64,000 nucleotides of DNA from Vreelandella venusta (GTDB lineage Bacteria; Pseudomonadota; Gammaproteobacteria; Pseudomonadales; Halomonadaceae). Both the position numbers and the translations under genes were made by a program. Positions 18,972 through 29,025 of the stretch are shown in pieces (position 1 is the first letter of the stretch; each line of letters begins with the position of its first letter). The stretch is taken from positions 124,001-188,000 of the forward strand of contig NZ_BJUL01000008.1 in the NCBI RefSeq assembly GCF_007989605.1, written 5' to 3'. A model generated the notes under the pieces. It was not told the origin of the DNA. It ran no database searches and saw nothing but the letters and a program-made list of their open reading frames with translations.

Positions 18972-21647
18972 TTACACGCCTAACACTTCGATAAGCCGTT
19001 CGCGAAGCTGCTGTTGCCGCTCTGGATCGGTAAGCGGCTCACCGGCTTTCGTGGTGATAAAGAAAACGTCTTCAACTCGCTCCCCTAGCGTGGCAATTTT
19101 CGCAGCCGATAAGGCGATATCCTGTTCCATAAAAATACGCCCGACACGAGCCAGTAGGCCAGGGCGGTCTGGGGCTGTTAGCTCAAGTAGCGTACGTTCG
19201 TTGGCTGGGTCCTGCTCAATCACTACCTCGGTGGGTACTTTAAAGTGCTTAAGCTGACGCGGTGTGTGGCGCGTGACGATCTCTGGATAGTCATCCGGGT
19301 CGTCCAGTTCTTCGACGAGGTGTCGACGCATCTCTTCAATATGCTCAGGATCACGGATAGGTTGGCCGTAATGATCTAGCACAATAAACGTATTTAGTGT
19401 CCAGTTGTTGTGCGAGGTGGCGATGCGGGCATCATGGATAGATAGACCTAGCTGCTCCATGGCGGCGGCGGTCGCGGCAAACAGATCGTCTACCGAACGG
19501 GTGTGGATAAAGACCTTGGTGCCGCCTTCGGCCATATCGGCGGTAGGTGCGCTAATTAAAACCAGCGGCAAAACAGATGGCTGGTGGGCAAGGATGCCTT
19601 GGGTCTGCCAGACAATTTCACTGGGTGCATACTGAAGGAAATAGTCTTCACCAAGAGATTCCCACAGTTGGTCAATCTGAGCGCTGTCTACGCCGACTGT
19701 TTGCAGTAACGAACGGGCCTCAGTACGGGTTTCGCGCACCCAGTCGTCTCGGTCAGGCGGGTTTTTTAGCCCTCTTCTCAGTGCTCGCTTGGTTTCAGCA
19801 TGCAGCTGGCGCAATAGTGATGCACGCCAACCGTTCCACAGGGTGGGGTTGGTCGCATTGATGTCGGCAACGGTGAGCACGTAGAGATAGTCTAAGCGGG
19901 TCTCGTCGCGCACCGTTAGAGCGAAGTCGCGAATCACGTCGGGATCACTAATGTCGCGCTTCTGGGCGGTCATCGACATCAACAGGTGATGCTCCACCAG
20001 CCAGCGCAGTAAATTGGTATCGTGTTGGGAGACGTGGTGACGGTGGCAGAATTGCTCAACATCGCGTGCACCAATCTCAGAATGATCACCGCCGCGGCCT
20101 TTGCCGACATCATGAAACAGCCCGGCAATCCATAGTAAATCCATCTTAGGTAATTGATGAATCAGCGTGGCGGCGACGGGAAAGTCGTCTTTGGCATCCG
20201 GTTTGCGAAAGCCGTGTAAGAACTTCAGCAAGCGCAGGGTGTGAGCGTCTACCGTGTAAATGTGGAACAAGTCGTGCTGCATCAACCCGACCGCGCGACC
20301 AAACTCTGGTAAATACTTGCCCAAGATGCCGTAGCGGTTCATGCGCCTTAACTGGCGAGGGACATTGCCGGGGGCCCGTAAAATGGACATGAACAGCCGC
20401 TGATGGCAAGGATCCTCGCGGTAGTGGTCATCAATTTGATGGCGATGATCACGGATCAGGCGAATGGTGTCGGCGCGTACTCCTTCTATTTCTGGGTGCT
20501 TTGCCATTAGCAAAAACAGTTCCAGCATGGCAGCGGGGCGCTCCCGAAACAGATTGCGTGAGCGCGCTTGGATGTAGCCGCCTTTGGTTTCGAAGCGCTC
20601 GTTCAGCTTAACGGTTTCCAAGGCCTCTTTGCCGCGCAGGATAACCTCATCAAAGTGCTGTAACAGCATGTCGTTAAGACCGGCTAGGGCGGTTACATGC
20701 CGGTAGTAGCGCTTCATGAACTGCTCAACCGCTAAGCGTTCAGGGGTATCCCGAAAGCCGAACATTTCGGCAATGGTGCGTTGGTGATCAAATAGTAATC
20801 GGTCTTCGGCGCGGTCTGTCAGCATGTGCAGGGCATAGCGCACCTGCCACAAAAAGGCTTGACCCTGGCTTAGAATGCGCAGTTCGGCATCGTTCATAAA
20901 GCCATTTGCGACGATGTCGGCATAGTGCTCAGTGTCGAAATGGCGTTTAGCTACCCAGCCAATCATTTGAATATCGCGTAGGCCGCCTGGGGAGCTTTTC
21001 AGGTTTGGCTCTAGGTGGTATTCCGAGTTGTTGTAGCGATAGTGACGGGCAATTTGTTCCTGCCACTTGGCTTCGAAAAAACGGTCAGCAGGCCAAATAT
21101 GCTCGGCGCTAAGGCGTTCACGCATCTTTTGACGAAGCTGCTCGGGGCCAGCAATGAGCCGTGATTCCAAGAGGTTGGTCATCACGGTGACATCAGCTTC
21201 AGCTTCCCGCTCACAGTCATTAAGCGAGCGCACGCTATGGCCGATCTCAAGACCGATATCCCATAAGAAGGTAATGAAAGCGCTTAGCGACTCGCGATAA
21301 GGGGTGTCATCATCCTGCTCTAGTAACAGTAACAGGTCGATGTCTGAGTGCGGGTGTAGCTCGCCCCGGCCGTAACCTCCCACTGCCACCAGGGCAACGC
21401 CATCGTCAGGCCAATCGTGCTGCGCCCAGGCGATGGCGAGTAGCTGATCCAGATACCACGCTCGCCCGCGGACTAGGTCGCGTATGTCCGCTCCGCAGCG
21501 AAACTGCTCATCCAGCTTGGCTTGTAGTTCCCGAAGCGCCGCTTTAAACGGCGCAATGGGGGAGCGTGATCCAGCGAGTTCGGTGCGAAACATGGCAAGA
21601 TCATACAGCGTGGTGTCCGGCTCGAACCGGTAATGATGAAGAAGCAT
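18972..21647 (-). CDS. glnD: GlnD, bifunctional PII uridylyltransferase/uridylyl-removing enzyme
   Basis: Primary nitrogen sensor that adds or removes UMP on PII proteins in response to glutamine. The 891 residues are normal. The nucleotidyltransferase motif GGYGRGELHPHSDIDLL is at about 90-106. A helical region precedes the HD domain (FHDVGKGRGGDHSEIG, about residues 515-530), which removes UMP. Two C-terminal ACT domains bind glutamine, the first starting near ADMAEGGTKVFIHT and the second near LLELTAPDRPGLLARVG. The start codon shares one base with the map stop (TGATG), so the two are coupled. A 127-base gap separates it from dapC. Confidence 0.97.
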   Translation of the reverse strand: MLLHHYRFEPDTTLYDLAMFRTELAGSRSPIAPFKAALRELQAKLDEQFRCGADIRDLVRGRAWYLDQLLAIAWAQHDWPDDGVALVAVGGYGRGELHPHSDIDLLLLLEQDDDTPYRESLSAFITFLWDIGLEIGHSVRSLNDCEREAEADVTVMTNLLESRLIAGPEQLRQKMRERLSAEHIWPADRFFEAKWQEQIARHYRYNNSEYHLEPNLKSSPGGLRDIQMIGWVAKRHFDTEHYADIVANGFMNDAELRILSQGQAFLWQVRYALHMLTDRAEDRLLFDHQRTIAEMFGFRDTPERLAVEQFMKRYYRHVTALAGLNDMLLQHFDEVILRGKEALETVKLNERFETKGGYIQARSRNLFRERPAAMLELFLLMAKHPEIEGVRADTIRLIRDHRHQIDDHYREDPCHQRLFMSILRAPGNVPRQLRRMNRYGILGKYLPEFGRAVGLMQHDLFHIYTVDAHTLRLLKFLHGFRKPDAKDDFPVAATLIHQLPKMDLLWIAGLFHDVGKGRGGDHSEIGARDVEQFCHRHHVSQHDTNLLRWLVEHHLLMSMTAQKRDISDPDVIRDFALTVRDETRLDYLYVLTVADINATNPTLWNGWRASLLRQLHAETKRALRRGLKNPPDRDDWVRETRTEARSLLQTVGVDSAQIDQLWESLGEDYFLQYAPSEIVWQTQGILAHQPSVLPLVLISAPTADMAEGGTKVFIHTRSVDDLFAATAAAMEQLGLSIHDARIATSHNNWTLNTFIVLDHYGQPIRDPEHIEEMRRHLVEELDDPDDYPEIVTRHTPRQLKHFKVPTEVVIEQDPANERTLLELTAPDRPGLLARVGRIFMEQDIALSAAKIATLGERVEDVFFITTKAGEPLTDPERQQQLRERLIEVLGV

Positions 21648-22438
21648 CAGCGATTTAGAAAACTGAAGTCTTCGTCGCTGCGTGCAGTCAGCACGTCAAC
21701 GCCGGTTTCTGTGACCAGCAGCGTATGCTCCCACTGGGCAGACAAGCTTCGATCCTTAGTGACCGCTGTCCAACCGTCGCGTAGCACCTTGGTTTTATAG
21801 CCGCCTACGTTAATCATTGGTTCGATAGTGAAACACATGCCAGCTTCCAGTGGGATGTCAGCGTCTGGTGCATAGCCATCATAGTGGAGAAACTGAGGGT
21901 CTTCGTGGAAATCAGCGCCAATGCCATGGCCGCAGAAGTCGCGCACCACGGAGTAACCGTGTGCTTCTGCATGCCGTTGAATAACGCGGGCAAGCTCCGA
22001 AAGATGTACGCCAGGTTTAACTAGCTCAATGCTTTTGTAAAGACACTCCTGAGTGATACGGCATAAGCGCTCGCCCTGGATCGTATCGCCGATGACAAAC
22101 ATCACGCTGGAATCACCGTGGTAGCCATCGGTCGTTCTGACGGTGATGTCGAGATTCATGATGTCGCCGTTCTTCAGCTTTTTGGCATCATCAGGAATGC
22201 CATGACAGACCACGTGATTAATTGATGTACAGGTTGCTTTCGGAAAGCCGTGGTAGTTCAACGGGGCCGGTACAGAGCCTAAATTATTAACAATAAAATC
22301 GTGGCACAGGCGATCAATTTCACCCGTGGATATCCCCGCTGTGATGTGGGGGGTGATCATTTCAATGACGCTGGCGGCTTGGCGTCCGGCTTCACGCATT
22401 TTCTCGATTTCAGAAGGCGTCTTGATAGGAACGTTCAT
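21647..22438 (-). CDS. map: Map, type I methionine aminopeptidase
   Basis: Removes the initiator Met from nascent proteins. The 263-residue protein has the pita-bread fold and five metal ligands: Asp in NLDITVRTTDGYHGDSS (two Asp), His in FCGHGIGADFHE, Glu in FTIEPMINVGG and Glu in QWEHTLLV. The start MNVPIKTPSEIEKMREAGRQ is typical. It is divergent from rpsB across a 334-base gap, the conserved gammaproteobacterial arrangement. Confidence 0.97.
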   Translation of the reverse strand: MNVPIKTPSEIEKMREAGRQAASVIEMITPHITAGISTGEIDRLCHDFIVNNLGSVPAPLNYHGFPKATCTSINHVVCHGIPDDAKKLKNGDIMNLDITVRTTDGYHGDSSVMFVIGDTIQGERLCRITQECLYKSIELVKPGVHLSELARVIQRHAEAHGYSVVRDFCGHGIGADFHEDPQFLHYDGYAPDADIPLEAGMCFTIEPMINVGGYKTKVLRDGWTAVTKDRSLSAQWEHTLLVTETGVDVLTARSDEDFSFLNR

Positions 22439-22772
22439 GAATTCTCGATGTGGATTCTAAAGTAAGTGGTGAACGGCAATGGTGAGCGGTAAATTACGAC
22501 CGTTACATGCGCTGTGACTTCATCTTGGTAATGATCTATGGTATAAAGCCGCGCGCTTTCCTGCAATCGCCATCCAATGCTTCTTTGTCGGTTGGTCATC
22601 TGCAGAAAGGCTATTTAAACGTAATGCAGAAATCTGTGTTGCTAAACAGCAAGCCTTGAAAACACACATGCACCGGCACATGGTCCCGGGTGCCGCTGGC
22701 AGCGTCTGACGATGCCACTGGTCGGATCCATGGGGTGCGTGGAGGCCTAACCCGAGTTTCAGGAGTTTTATC
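22439..22772. promoter_or_regulatory. divergent map / rpsB control region with extended -10 promoter
   Basis: No gene is visible in these 334 bases. TGGTATAAAG at 22539-22548 is an extended -10 element (TG at 22539-22540, TATAAA at 22542-22547) pointing toward rpsB. The -35 box is weak. The remaining roughly 220 bases form a long rpsB leader with GC-rich inverted segments (around 22672-22745). In E. coli the rpsB leader is the site of feedback by ribosomal protein S2, so the same may hold here, which is inference. No clear promoter for map is seen on the other strand. Confidence 0.55.
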
Positions 22773-23522
22773 ATGTCTCACGTTAATATGCGTGACCTGC
22801 TGAAAGCAGGTGCTCACTTCGGTCACCAAACCAAGTACTGGAATCCGAAGATGGGTAAATTCATCTTCGGCGCGCGCAACAAGATTCATATCATTAACCT
22901 CGAGCACACCTTGCCGGCGCTGAACGAAGCGATCGACGTGGTTGAGAAGATGGCGGCATCCAACAACAAAATTTTGTTTGTTGGCACCAAGCGCAGCGCT
23001 AGCAAGATCATCAAAGAAGAAGCAAACCGCGTAAACCAGCCTTTCGTCAACCATCGCTGGTTAGGCGGCATGCTGACTAACTTCAAGACCATTCGCCAGT
23101 CCATCAAGCGTCTGCGTGATCTTGAAACCATGCGCGAAGACGGCACGTTCGAGAAGCTGACCAAGAAAGAAGTCTTGATGGCAACTCGCGAGCAAGAGAA
23201 GCTTGAGCGTTCTATCGGTGGTATCAAGAACATGGGCGGCCTGCCGGACGCGCTGTTCGTTATCGATGTTGACCACGAGCGCATCGCGATCAACGAAGCC
23301 AACAAACTGGGCATCCCGGTTATTGGCGTGGTTGATACCAACTCTAACCCTGATGGCGTTGATTACGTTATTCCGGGTAACGATGACTCTATTCGCGCTA
23401 TCCAGATCTACGTGAAAGCTATTGCAGACGCGTGTGGTCGTGCAAAAGAAGGTCGTCCGGATGAGTTTGTCGAAGTGACTGAAGAAGCCGCTTCTGCCGA
23501 CACTGACGCTGCTGCCGAGTAA
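22773..23522 (+). CDS. rpsB: 30S ribosomal protein S2
   Basis: Small-subunit ribosomal protein of 249 residues. It begins [20 protein letters not shown] and contains [17 protein letters not shown], the S2 signature. The C-terminal tail is acidic and alanine-rich ([13 protein letters not shown]), as is common in proteobacteria. AGGAG lies 8 bases before the ATG. It is followed by a hairpin and then tsf. Confidence 0.99.
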   Translation: MSHVNMRDLLKAGAHFGHQTKYWNPKMGKFIFGARNKIHIINLEHTLPALNEAIDVVEKMAASNNKILFVGTKRSASKIIKEEANRVNQPFVNHRWLGGMLTNFKTIRQSIKRLRDLETMREDGTFEKLTKKEVLMATREQEKLERSIGGIKNMGGLPDALFVIDVDHERIAINEANKLGIPVIGVVDTNSNPDGVDYVIPGNDDSIRAIQIYVKAIADACGRAKEGRPDEFVEVTEEAASADTDAAAE

Positions 23523-23564
23523 CGGTTGCAGTGGTGCGGCGGCTAGATAAGCCGCATCATGTTT

Positions 23565-23590
23565 AAGAGGGGGCCTTATGCCCCCTTTTT
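23565..23590 (+). terminator. terminator or attenuator between rpsB and tsf
   Basis: A stem of 10 pairs (23565-23574 with 23580-23589, core AGGGGGC/GCCCCCT, one wobble) has loop CTTAT and a five-T tail. Downstream, TATACT at 23686-23691 could serve as a -10 element for a separate tsf transcript, but its -35 is weak. Partial termination would set the S2 to EF-Ts ratio. Confidence 0.8.
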
Positions 23591-23740
23591 CCCGCTTTGA
23601 GTTCGCTCTAGCGGGCCGATTATGCCGGACACTTAAGGCCGGCGAATGCTCTGCATAGTGATACGCAACGGTCATCTACCGAGCCTATACTCTGTAGCGC
23701 GTTTATCTTTCAGCTAGAACCATTTCCGAGGTGAAAACTC

Positions 23741-24610
23741 ATGGCAGCTATCAGCGCCTCTCAGGTTAAGGAACTGCGCGAACGTACCGGTTTGGGCATG
23801 ATGGAGTGTAAAAAAGCACTTACTGAAGCCGACGGTGATATCGAAGTTGCAATCGAGAACCTGCGTAAAAGCTCTGGCCTTAAAGCCGCGAAAAAAGCGG
23901 GTCGTACCGCTGCAGAAGGTGCCGTTGTTACTCGCGTAGCAGAAGACGGTAGCTACGGTGTGATGGTCGAGATTAACTCTGAAACCGACTTCGTTGCCCG
24001 CGACGACAACTTCATCGCTTTCACCAACAAGATCGCTGATGCGTTCTTTGCGGCGAAAAATGAAGACGTTGCAGCGGTAATGGCTGGCGACCTCGAGTCT
24101 ACTCGTGAGCAGCTGGTGCAGAAAATCGGCGAGAATATCGGTGTACGTCGTGCCGTTGTTGTGAACGCTGTTGAAGGCGGTCTTGTCGGTGAATACGTTC
24201 ACGGTGGCCGTATCGGCGTCTTGACCGTTCTGAAAGGTGGTAACACGGAAGCTGCTAAAGACGTTGCTATGCACGTTGCGGCGATCAATCCGTCAGTTGC
24301 GCACCCAGAAGATATGCCGCAGGAAGAGCTGGATAAAGAAAAAGCGATTATTTTGGCCCAGCCGGACATGGCCGGTAAGCCGGAGCAGATCGCTGAGAAA
24401 ATGGTTCAAGGTCGTCTGAAAAAGTACTTGGCCGAGAACAGCTTGACCGAACAGCCGTTCGTTAAAGACCCGAACCAATCCGTTGCCGAGTTCGTGAAAG
24501 CGGCGGGTGGCGAAGTGGTTAGCTTCACTCGCTTTGAAGTTGGCGAAGGCATCGAGAAAGAAGAAGTCGACTTTGCTAAAGAAGTTATGGAACAGGCTGG
24601 CCGTCGCTAA
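23741..24610 (+). CDS. tsf: elongation factor Ts
   Basis: Guanine-nucleotide exchange factor for EF-Tu. The 289-residue protein has the N-terminal UBA-like domain with [18 protein letters not shown] near residues 13-30 and the core motif [14 protein letters not shown] near 77-90, whose TDFV contacts EF-Tu. The C-terminal coiled-coil region and [14 protein letters not shown] end are normal. It lies 218 bases after rpsB with an internal terminator, so expression may be partly independent. Confidence 0.98.
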   Translation: MAAISASQVKELRERTGLGMMECKKALTEADGDIEVAIENLRKSSGLKAAKKAGRTAAEGAVVTRVAEDGSYGVMVEINSETDFVARDDNFIAFTNKIADAFFAAKNEDVAAVMAGDLESTREQLVQKIGENIGVRRAVVVNAVEGGLVGEYVHGGRIGVLTVLKGGNTEAAKDVAMHVAAINPSVAHPEDMPQEELDKEKAIILAQPDMAGKPEQIAEKMVQGRLKKYLAENSLTEQPFVKDPNQSVAEFVKAAGGEVVSFTRFEVGEGIEKEEVDFAKEVMEQAGRR

Positions 24611-24634
24611 GGTCAGAAGTTTCAGAAAGAAGAT

Positions 24635-24659
24635 AGCGTGCGCGCGAGCGCACGCTTTT
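24635..24659 (+). terminator. intrinsic terminator after tsf
   Basis: A 9-pair stem AGCGTGCGC (24635-24643) pairs with 24648-24656 around the GNRA-type tetraloop GCGA and is followed by four T. The U tract is short, so read-through into pyrH is likely. Confidence 0.7.
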
Positions 24660-24732
24660 GTGTATCCGGCCCCTGTGAAAAACTGGGGTCGTCTCGCCCG
24701 CCTGTGTTCAGGTCTGCCTCAGGAGAGATGCC

Positions 24733-25506
24733 ATGTCACGTGAAGTTCAAGAGTCCGCCCCCGCAGCTGCTGCCAGCAAGGCTGAAAAGTCGAAATCAAA
24801 ATACAAACGTATTTTGCTGAAGTTGTCTGGCGAAGCGCTAATGGGGGAGCACGATTTTGGTATTGATCCGAAAGTGCTGGATCGTATGGCGCTAGAGATC
24901 GGCCAATTGGTTGGTATTGGCGTTCAGGTGGGTATCGTGATTGGTGGTGGAAACCTCTTTCGTGGCGCGGCGCTTAATGAAGCCGGCATGGATCGGGTGA
25001 CGGGTGACCACATGGGAATGCTGGCAACCGTAATGAATGCGCTCGCCATGCGAGATGCGCTTGAGCGCTCCAATATTCGCTCGCGGGTAATGTCAGCGAT
25101 TCCCATGAGTGGTGTGGTGGAGCATTACGATCGCCGCACCGCCATCCGCTACTTAACGTCGGGAGACGTGGTGCTATTTTCAGCTGGAACAGGTAATCCG
25201 TTCTTTACGACTGACTCTGCAGCCTGCTTACGTGGTATTGAAGTAGATGTTGACGTGGTGATCAAGGCCACCAAAGTGGATGGCGTGTACAATAAAGATC
25301 CGGTTAAACATCCCGATGCCGTGAAGTACGACCAGCTCTCCTATGACGATGCCCTAGACCAAAAATTGGGCGTTATGGATTTGACCGCAATCTGCCTGGT
25401 ACGTGACCATAATATGCCGGTGCGGGTATTTGATATGAATAAGCCTGGTGCCCTGCTGAACTTGGTAGTAGGGGGCAAGGAAGGCACGCTGATAGACAGA
25501 GGGTAA
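24733..25506 (+). CDS. pyrH: PyrH, UMP kinase
   Basis: Phosphorylates UMP to UDP, the bacterial amino-acid-kinase-type enzyme. It has 257 residues with an N-terminal, Ala/Ser/Lys-rich extension of about 22 residues before [14 protein letters not shown]. Later motifs are [25 protein letters not shown] and the nucleotide-binding [19 protein letters not shown] precedes the ATG by 7 bases. frr follows after 4 bases, so the two are cotranscribed. Confidence 0.97.
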   Translation: MSREVQESAPAAAASKAEKSKSKYKRILLKLSGEALMGEHDFGIDPKVLDRMALEIGQLVGIGVQVGIVIGGGNLFRGAALNEAGMDRVTGDHMGMLATVMNALAMRDALERSNIRSRVMSAIPMSGVVEHYDRRTAIRYLTSGDVVLFSAGTGNPFFTTDSAACLRGIEVDVDVVIKATKVDGVYNKDPVKHPDAVKYDQLSYDDALDQKLGVMDLTAICLVRDHNMPVRVFDMNKPGALLNLVVGGKEGTLIDRG

Positions 25507-25510
25507 TATC

Positions 25511-26068
25511 GTGATCAATGACATCAAGAAAGATGCAGAATCTCGCATGAAGAAAAGCGTTGAAGCGCTGCACAGCAACTTCAACAAGATCCGTACGGGG
25601 CGTGCTCATCCCAGTATTCTCGACGCTGTTACCGTTGATTATTACGGTGGTCAGGTACCGCTAAATCAAGTGGCTTCTGTTAACGTAGAAGATGCGCGTA
25701 CATTGACAGTGGCACCTTGGGAGCAGGGCATGGTGCCCAAGGTTGAAAAGGCAATTATGACCTCTGACCTGGGGCTTAATCCGTCCAGCGCCGGTAATAT
25801 CATTCGTGTACCGATGCCGATGTTGACCGAAGAAACGCGCAAGGGCTATATCAAACAGGCGCGTAGCGAAGCTGAGCAGGCGCGCGTGGCGGTACGTAAC
25901 GTACGTCGTGATGCCAACGGTGATTTTAAGTCTTTGTTGAAAGATAAAGAAATTACCGAAGACGATCAGCGCCAGGGTGAAGACGAAATCCAGAAGCTGA
26001 CGGATAAGTATATTGCTGAGGTTGATAAAGCGCTTGCCGCAAAAGAACAAGACCTCATGCAGGTATAG
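25511..26068 (+). CDS. frr: ribosome recycling factor
   Basis: Splits post-termination ribosomes together with EF-G. It has 185 residues, the usual length. It starts with GTG followed by [17 protein letters not shown] and contains [15 protein letters not shown] (the tip that contacts the large subunit) and [18 protein letters not shown] [17 protein letters not shown] start is required by the frame. GAGGG upstream overlaps the pyrH stop. Confidence 0.97.
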   Translation: MINDIKKDAESRMKKSVEALHSNFNKIRTGRAHPSILDAVTVDYYGGQVPLNQVASVNVEDARTLTVAPWEQGMVPKVEKAIMTSDLGLNPSSAGNIIRVPMPMLTEETRKGYIKQARSEAEQARVAVRNVRRDANGDFKSLLKDKEITEDDQRQGEDEIQKLTDKYIAEVDKALAAKEQDLMQV

Positions 26069-26174
26069 TTATTAGCCTAAAAATAGCTACCTGCTTTCAA
26101 TCAACCACGGGGAGCTTGGCTGCCCGTGGGACATCGCTTGGCTTTACTATGACTGATCTTTGGTGCGAGAACCC

Positions 26175-26960
26175 ATGACGTCTCCGCAGCTTCCCCAAGC
26201 GCAGCAGGATGGTACGCCGCCTTCTCGACCCGAGGAGGCATCGCCATCCCATGTTGCTATTATTATGGATGGTAATAACCGCTGGGCGCGGGCACGTGGG
26301 CTTTCCGGAGTGCGCGGTCACCGAGCCGGAGTCGAAGCCGTTCGGGCGGTTATTGAACGCGCTGCGCAGCGCGGCGTTCAGACACTGAGTCTTTTTGCTT
26401 TTTCTAGTGAAAATTGGAAGCGTCCCGCGGCAGAGGTGAATGCGTTAATGGAGCTTTTTTTGATGGCGCTTAAGCGCGAAGTCAAAAAGCTCAATGAGCG
26501 TAATATTCGCCTGTCAATTATTGGCGAGCAGCGTGGCTTTTCCCATGCAATCCAGAAGCATATTCAGCGTGCCGAGTCGTTAACCGCAGAGAACACGGGC
26601 ATGCACCTGGTGATTGCGGCCAACTATGGTGGCCAATGGGACCTTGCTCGAGCGGCTAGACAGTTGGCGGAGCAGGTCGCTGCAGGTGAGCTAGCGGCGT
26701 CTGATATCAATGAGGCGCGCCTTGATGAGGCGATGAATACGCACAATGTACCGCCGGTAGATTTATGCATTCGCACCAGCGGAGAGCAGCGGCTGTCCAA
26801 CTTTATGTTATGGCAGTTGGCTTACGCAGAGCTGCATTTTTCGCCACTGCTCTGGCCAGATTTTAATGGGGCGGCACTGGATGAGGCGCTGGACGATTTT
26901 TGCCTACGCCGCCGTCGTTTTGGTATGACCGACGCACAAATAGAGGCGCAAGGTGCTTAA
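26175..26960 (+). CDS. uppS: UppS, undecaprenyl diphosphate synthase
   Basis: Cis-prenyltransferase that makes the C55 lipid carrier for peptidoglycan and O-antigen synthesis. The catalytic segment AIIMDGNNRWARARG has the essential Asp. RTSGEQRLSNFMLWQ is the C-terminal substrate motif, with LSLFAFSSENWKRP between them. I chose the ATG at 26175 (261 residues). A TTG at 26160 lies in frame and would add 5 residues. The first 25 residues (Gln/Pro/Ser-rich) are a variable extension. It overlaps cdsA by 8 bases. Confidence 0.96.
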   Translation: MTSPQLPQAQQDGTPPSRPEEASPSHVAIIMDGNNRWARARGLSGVRGHRAGVEAVRAVIERAAQRGVQTLSLFAFSSENWKRPAAEVNALMELFLMALKREVKKLNERNIRLSIIGEQRGFSHAIQKHIQRAESLTAENTGMHLVIAANYGGQWDLARAARQLAEQVAAGELAASDINEARLDEAMNTHNVPPVDLCIRTSGEQRLSNFMLWQLAYAELHFSPLLWPDFNGAALDEALDDFCLRRRRFGMTDAQIEAQGA

Positions 26961-27774
26961 ACAGCGGATGATTACAGCAGCTTGGTTAGCGCCTCTGACG
27001 CTGATTGGCTTGTTCGGATTACAAGGTGGTGCCTTTGCACTGTTTACGGCGCTAATTGTGCTGCTGGGTGCTTGGGAGTGGACCAACTTGGCCGGTGTGG
27101 CCCGCCAGAGCGCGCGAATTGCCCTGGTCGCGGTTATGGCAGTGTTAATGCTGGCGATGTGGCTAGGAGGGGCTGCACTAGCCGCTTGGCCGCTTTGGCT
27201 GGCAGCTATAGGGTGGGTGGTTAATCTTTATTGGGTGACCCACTACCCTAATACAGCCAGCCAATGGCAAGCCACTTCTCGGCGGTTGCTCATGGGAGTG
27301 TGGGTGCTACTGCCGTGCTGGGTAGGATTCAACGTGCTCCGCGATAGTGGTGCTGTCTGGCTGCTGTTTGTGCTATTGCTGGTCTGGACCGCAGATATTG
27401 GTGCTTACTTTGCTGGTAGGCGTTGGGGGAAAAACAAGCTTGCGCCAAAAGTAAGTCCAGGTAAGTCCTGGGAAGGTGTTTATGGCGGCCTTGCAGCCAC
27501 ACTGTTGTTAGCAATTGTATTCGCTGCTTGGCAGCCTTTTAACCTTATGGGCGGTGTCGCACTCGTAGTGATTACCGGTTTAGTGACGTTGGTGTCTGTG
27601 CTTGGCGATCTGCTCGAAAGTATGCTTAAGCGCTATCGGGACATTAAAGATTCAAGTCAGCTCTTGCCAGGCCATGGGGGCGTACTGGATCGTATCGATA
27701 GCCTGACGGCAGCAGTGCCTATTTTTGCGCTGTTCTATCTGCAAGTTATCCATCTTCAGGTGAGCGCCCTATGA
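26953..27774 (+). CDS. cdsA: CdsA, phosphatidate cytidylyltransferase
   Basis: Inner-membrane enzyme that makes CDP-diacylglycerol, the precursor of all phospholipids. The 273-residue protein has seven or eight hydrophobic segments. The C-terminal family signature is complete: [15 protein letters not shown], then [15 protein letters not shown], near residues 218-250. It starts with GTG inside the end of uppS and overlaps dxr by 4 bases (ATGA). This tight packing is usual for the uppS-cdsA-dxr block. Confidence 0.96.
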   Translation: MLKQRMITAAWLAPLTLIGLFGLQGGAFALFTALIVLLGAWEWTNLAGVARQSARIALVAVMAVLMLAMWLGGAALAAWPLWLAAIGWVVNLYWVTHYPNTASQWQATSRRLLMGVWVLLPCWVGFNVLRDSGAVWLLFVLLLVWTADIGAYFAGRRWGKNKLAPKVSPGKSWEGVYGGLAATLLLAIVFAAWQPFNLMGGVALVVITGLVTLVSVLGDLLESMLKRYRDIKDSSQLLPGHGGVLDRIDSLTAAVPIFALFYLQVIHLQVSAL

Positions 27775-28973
27775 GTTCACCCGCTGTCCAGCGTATTGCT
27801 GTCCAGAGTATTACAGTGCTTGGTTCAACAGGCTCAATTGGTAAAAGCACCCTTGATGTCATTGCTCAATATCCAGACCGCTATCGCGTTTATGCCTTAA
27901 CGGCTCATACCTCAAAAGAAGCGCTCTTAGCGCAGTGTCGTGTTCATCACCCCGTTGTGGCTGTGCTAGATGATCCTGAGGATGCAGCCTGGCTGCAGCA
28001 AGCACTTTTAACGTCAGGGCTCTCCACCAAGGTGCTTTCGGGAACTATGGCGCTTTGCCAGGTGGCGCGAGAAAGGCAGGTAGATACCGTGATGGCCGCT
28101 ATTGTGGGCGCAGCAGGTCTGCTACCTGCGCTAGCAGCTGCCGAGTCAGGTAAACGCGTGTTGTTAGCCAATAAAGAAGCCCTAGTGATGAGTGGCGCGC
28201 TGTTTATGGACGCTATTGCTCGCTCAGGTGCAACGTTATTGCCGATTGATTCCGAACATAATGCTATTTACCAATGTCTACCTACCGAGCATAGAGGTGG
28301 GTTGCGTCAGCACGGTGTTCGCCAGCTGCTGCTCACCGCCTCTGGCGGCCCTTTTCGCGGTTGGCAAGCAGAAGATATTGCCAAGGTAACCCCTGAGCAG
28401 GCTTGCCATCATCCTAATTGGTCAATGGGGCGAAAAATCTCCGTCGACAGTGCGACGTTGATGAATAAAGGCTTAGAGCTTATCGAAGCGTGCTGGCTAT
28501 TTGATGCAACGCCTGATCAGATACAGGTTGTGGTTCATCCGCAAAGCGTTATTCATTCTATGGTTGCCTATGATGATGGTTCGGTAATCGCGCAGTTGGG
28601 CAATCCTGATATGCGTACGCCGATTGCTTATGGTTTGGCATGGCCGGAACGAATTGATGCAGGTGTTAAGGCACTGGATCTTTTTCAGGTGGCGCGCCTG
28701 GATTTCGAGGCCCCTAACGAAACGCTCTTTCCCTGCTTGTCGCTCTCCCGCAAGGCCATGCGCAAGGGGGGCGCTGCACCGGCGATTTTAAACGCGGCGA
28801 ATGAGGTCGCCGTGGAGGCTTTTCTGGAAGGGCGGCTTGGCTTCAGCGCGATTGCTGAGGTAGTGGCAAACGTGATGGCTCTACCGTTTGAAGGGCGTGC
28901 CGATACGCTTGAGCAGATATTATTTGCAGATCAGTGGGCACGGGAACAGGCAGCGCTAATAGTATGTCAGTAG
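27771..28973 (+). CDS. dxr: Dxr (IspC), 1-deoxy-D-xylulose 5-phosphate reductoisomerase
   Basis: Second step of the MEP isoprenoid pathway, making MEP with NADPH. The 400-residue enzyme has the NADPH-binding [16 protein letters not shown] near residues 16-31. The metal site is [13 protein letters not shown] near 154-166 (Asp and Glu ligands). ASGGPFRG and [19 protein letters not shown] follow, then [10 protein letters not shown]. The ATG overlaps the cdsA stop. It supplies isopentenyl units to UppS encoded two genes upstream. Confidence 0.97.
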   Translation: MSSPAVQRIAVQSITVLGSTGSIGKSTLDVIAQYPDRYRVYALTAHTSKEALLAQCRVHHPVVAVLDDPEDAAWLQQALLTSGLSTKVLSGTMALCQVARERQVDTVMAAIVGAAGLLPALAAAESGKRVLLANKEALVMSGALFMDAIARSGATLLPIDSEHNAIYQCLPTEHRGGLRQHGVRQLLLTASGGPFRGWQAEDIAKVTPEQACHHPNWSMGRKISVDSATLMNKGLELIEACWLFDATPDQIQVVVHPQSVIHSMVAYDDGSVIAQLGNPDMRTPIAYGLAWPERIDAGVKALDLFQVARLDFEAPNETLFPCLSLSRKAMRKGGAAPAILNAANEVAVEAFLEGRLGFSAIAEVVANVMALPFEGRADTLEQILFADQWAREQAALIVCQ

Positions 28974-29025
28974 TTCGCTTAGTATCAGCCATCGTTGATC
29001 GGCGAGTCGTGTAAAGGAGCGAAGA

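Noticed and set aside
26149..26178. Nine-codon frame ending on the uppS start (ATGA overlap)
   Set aside because: No Shine-Dalgarno and no conserved features; an overlap of this kind is easily produced by chance.
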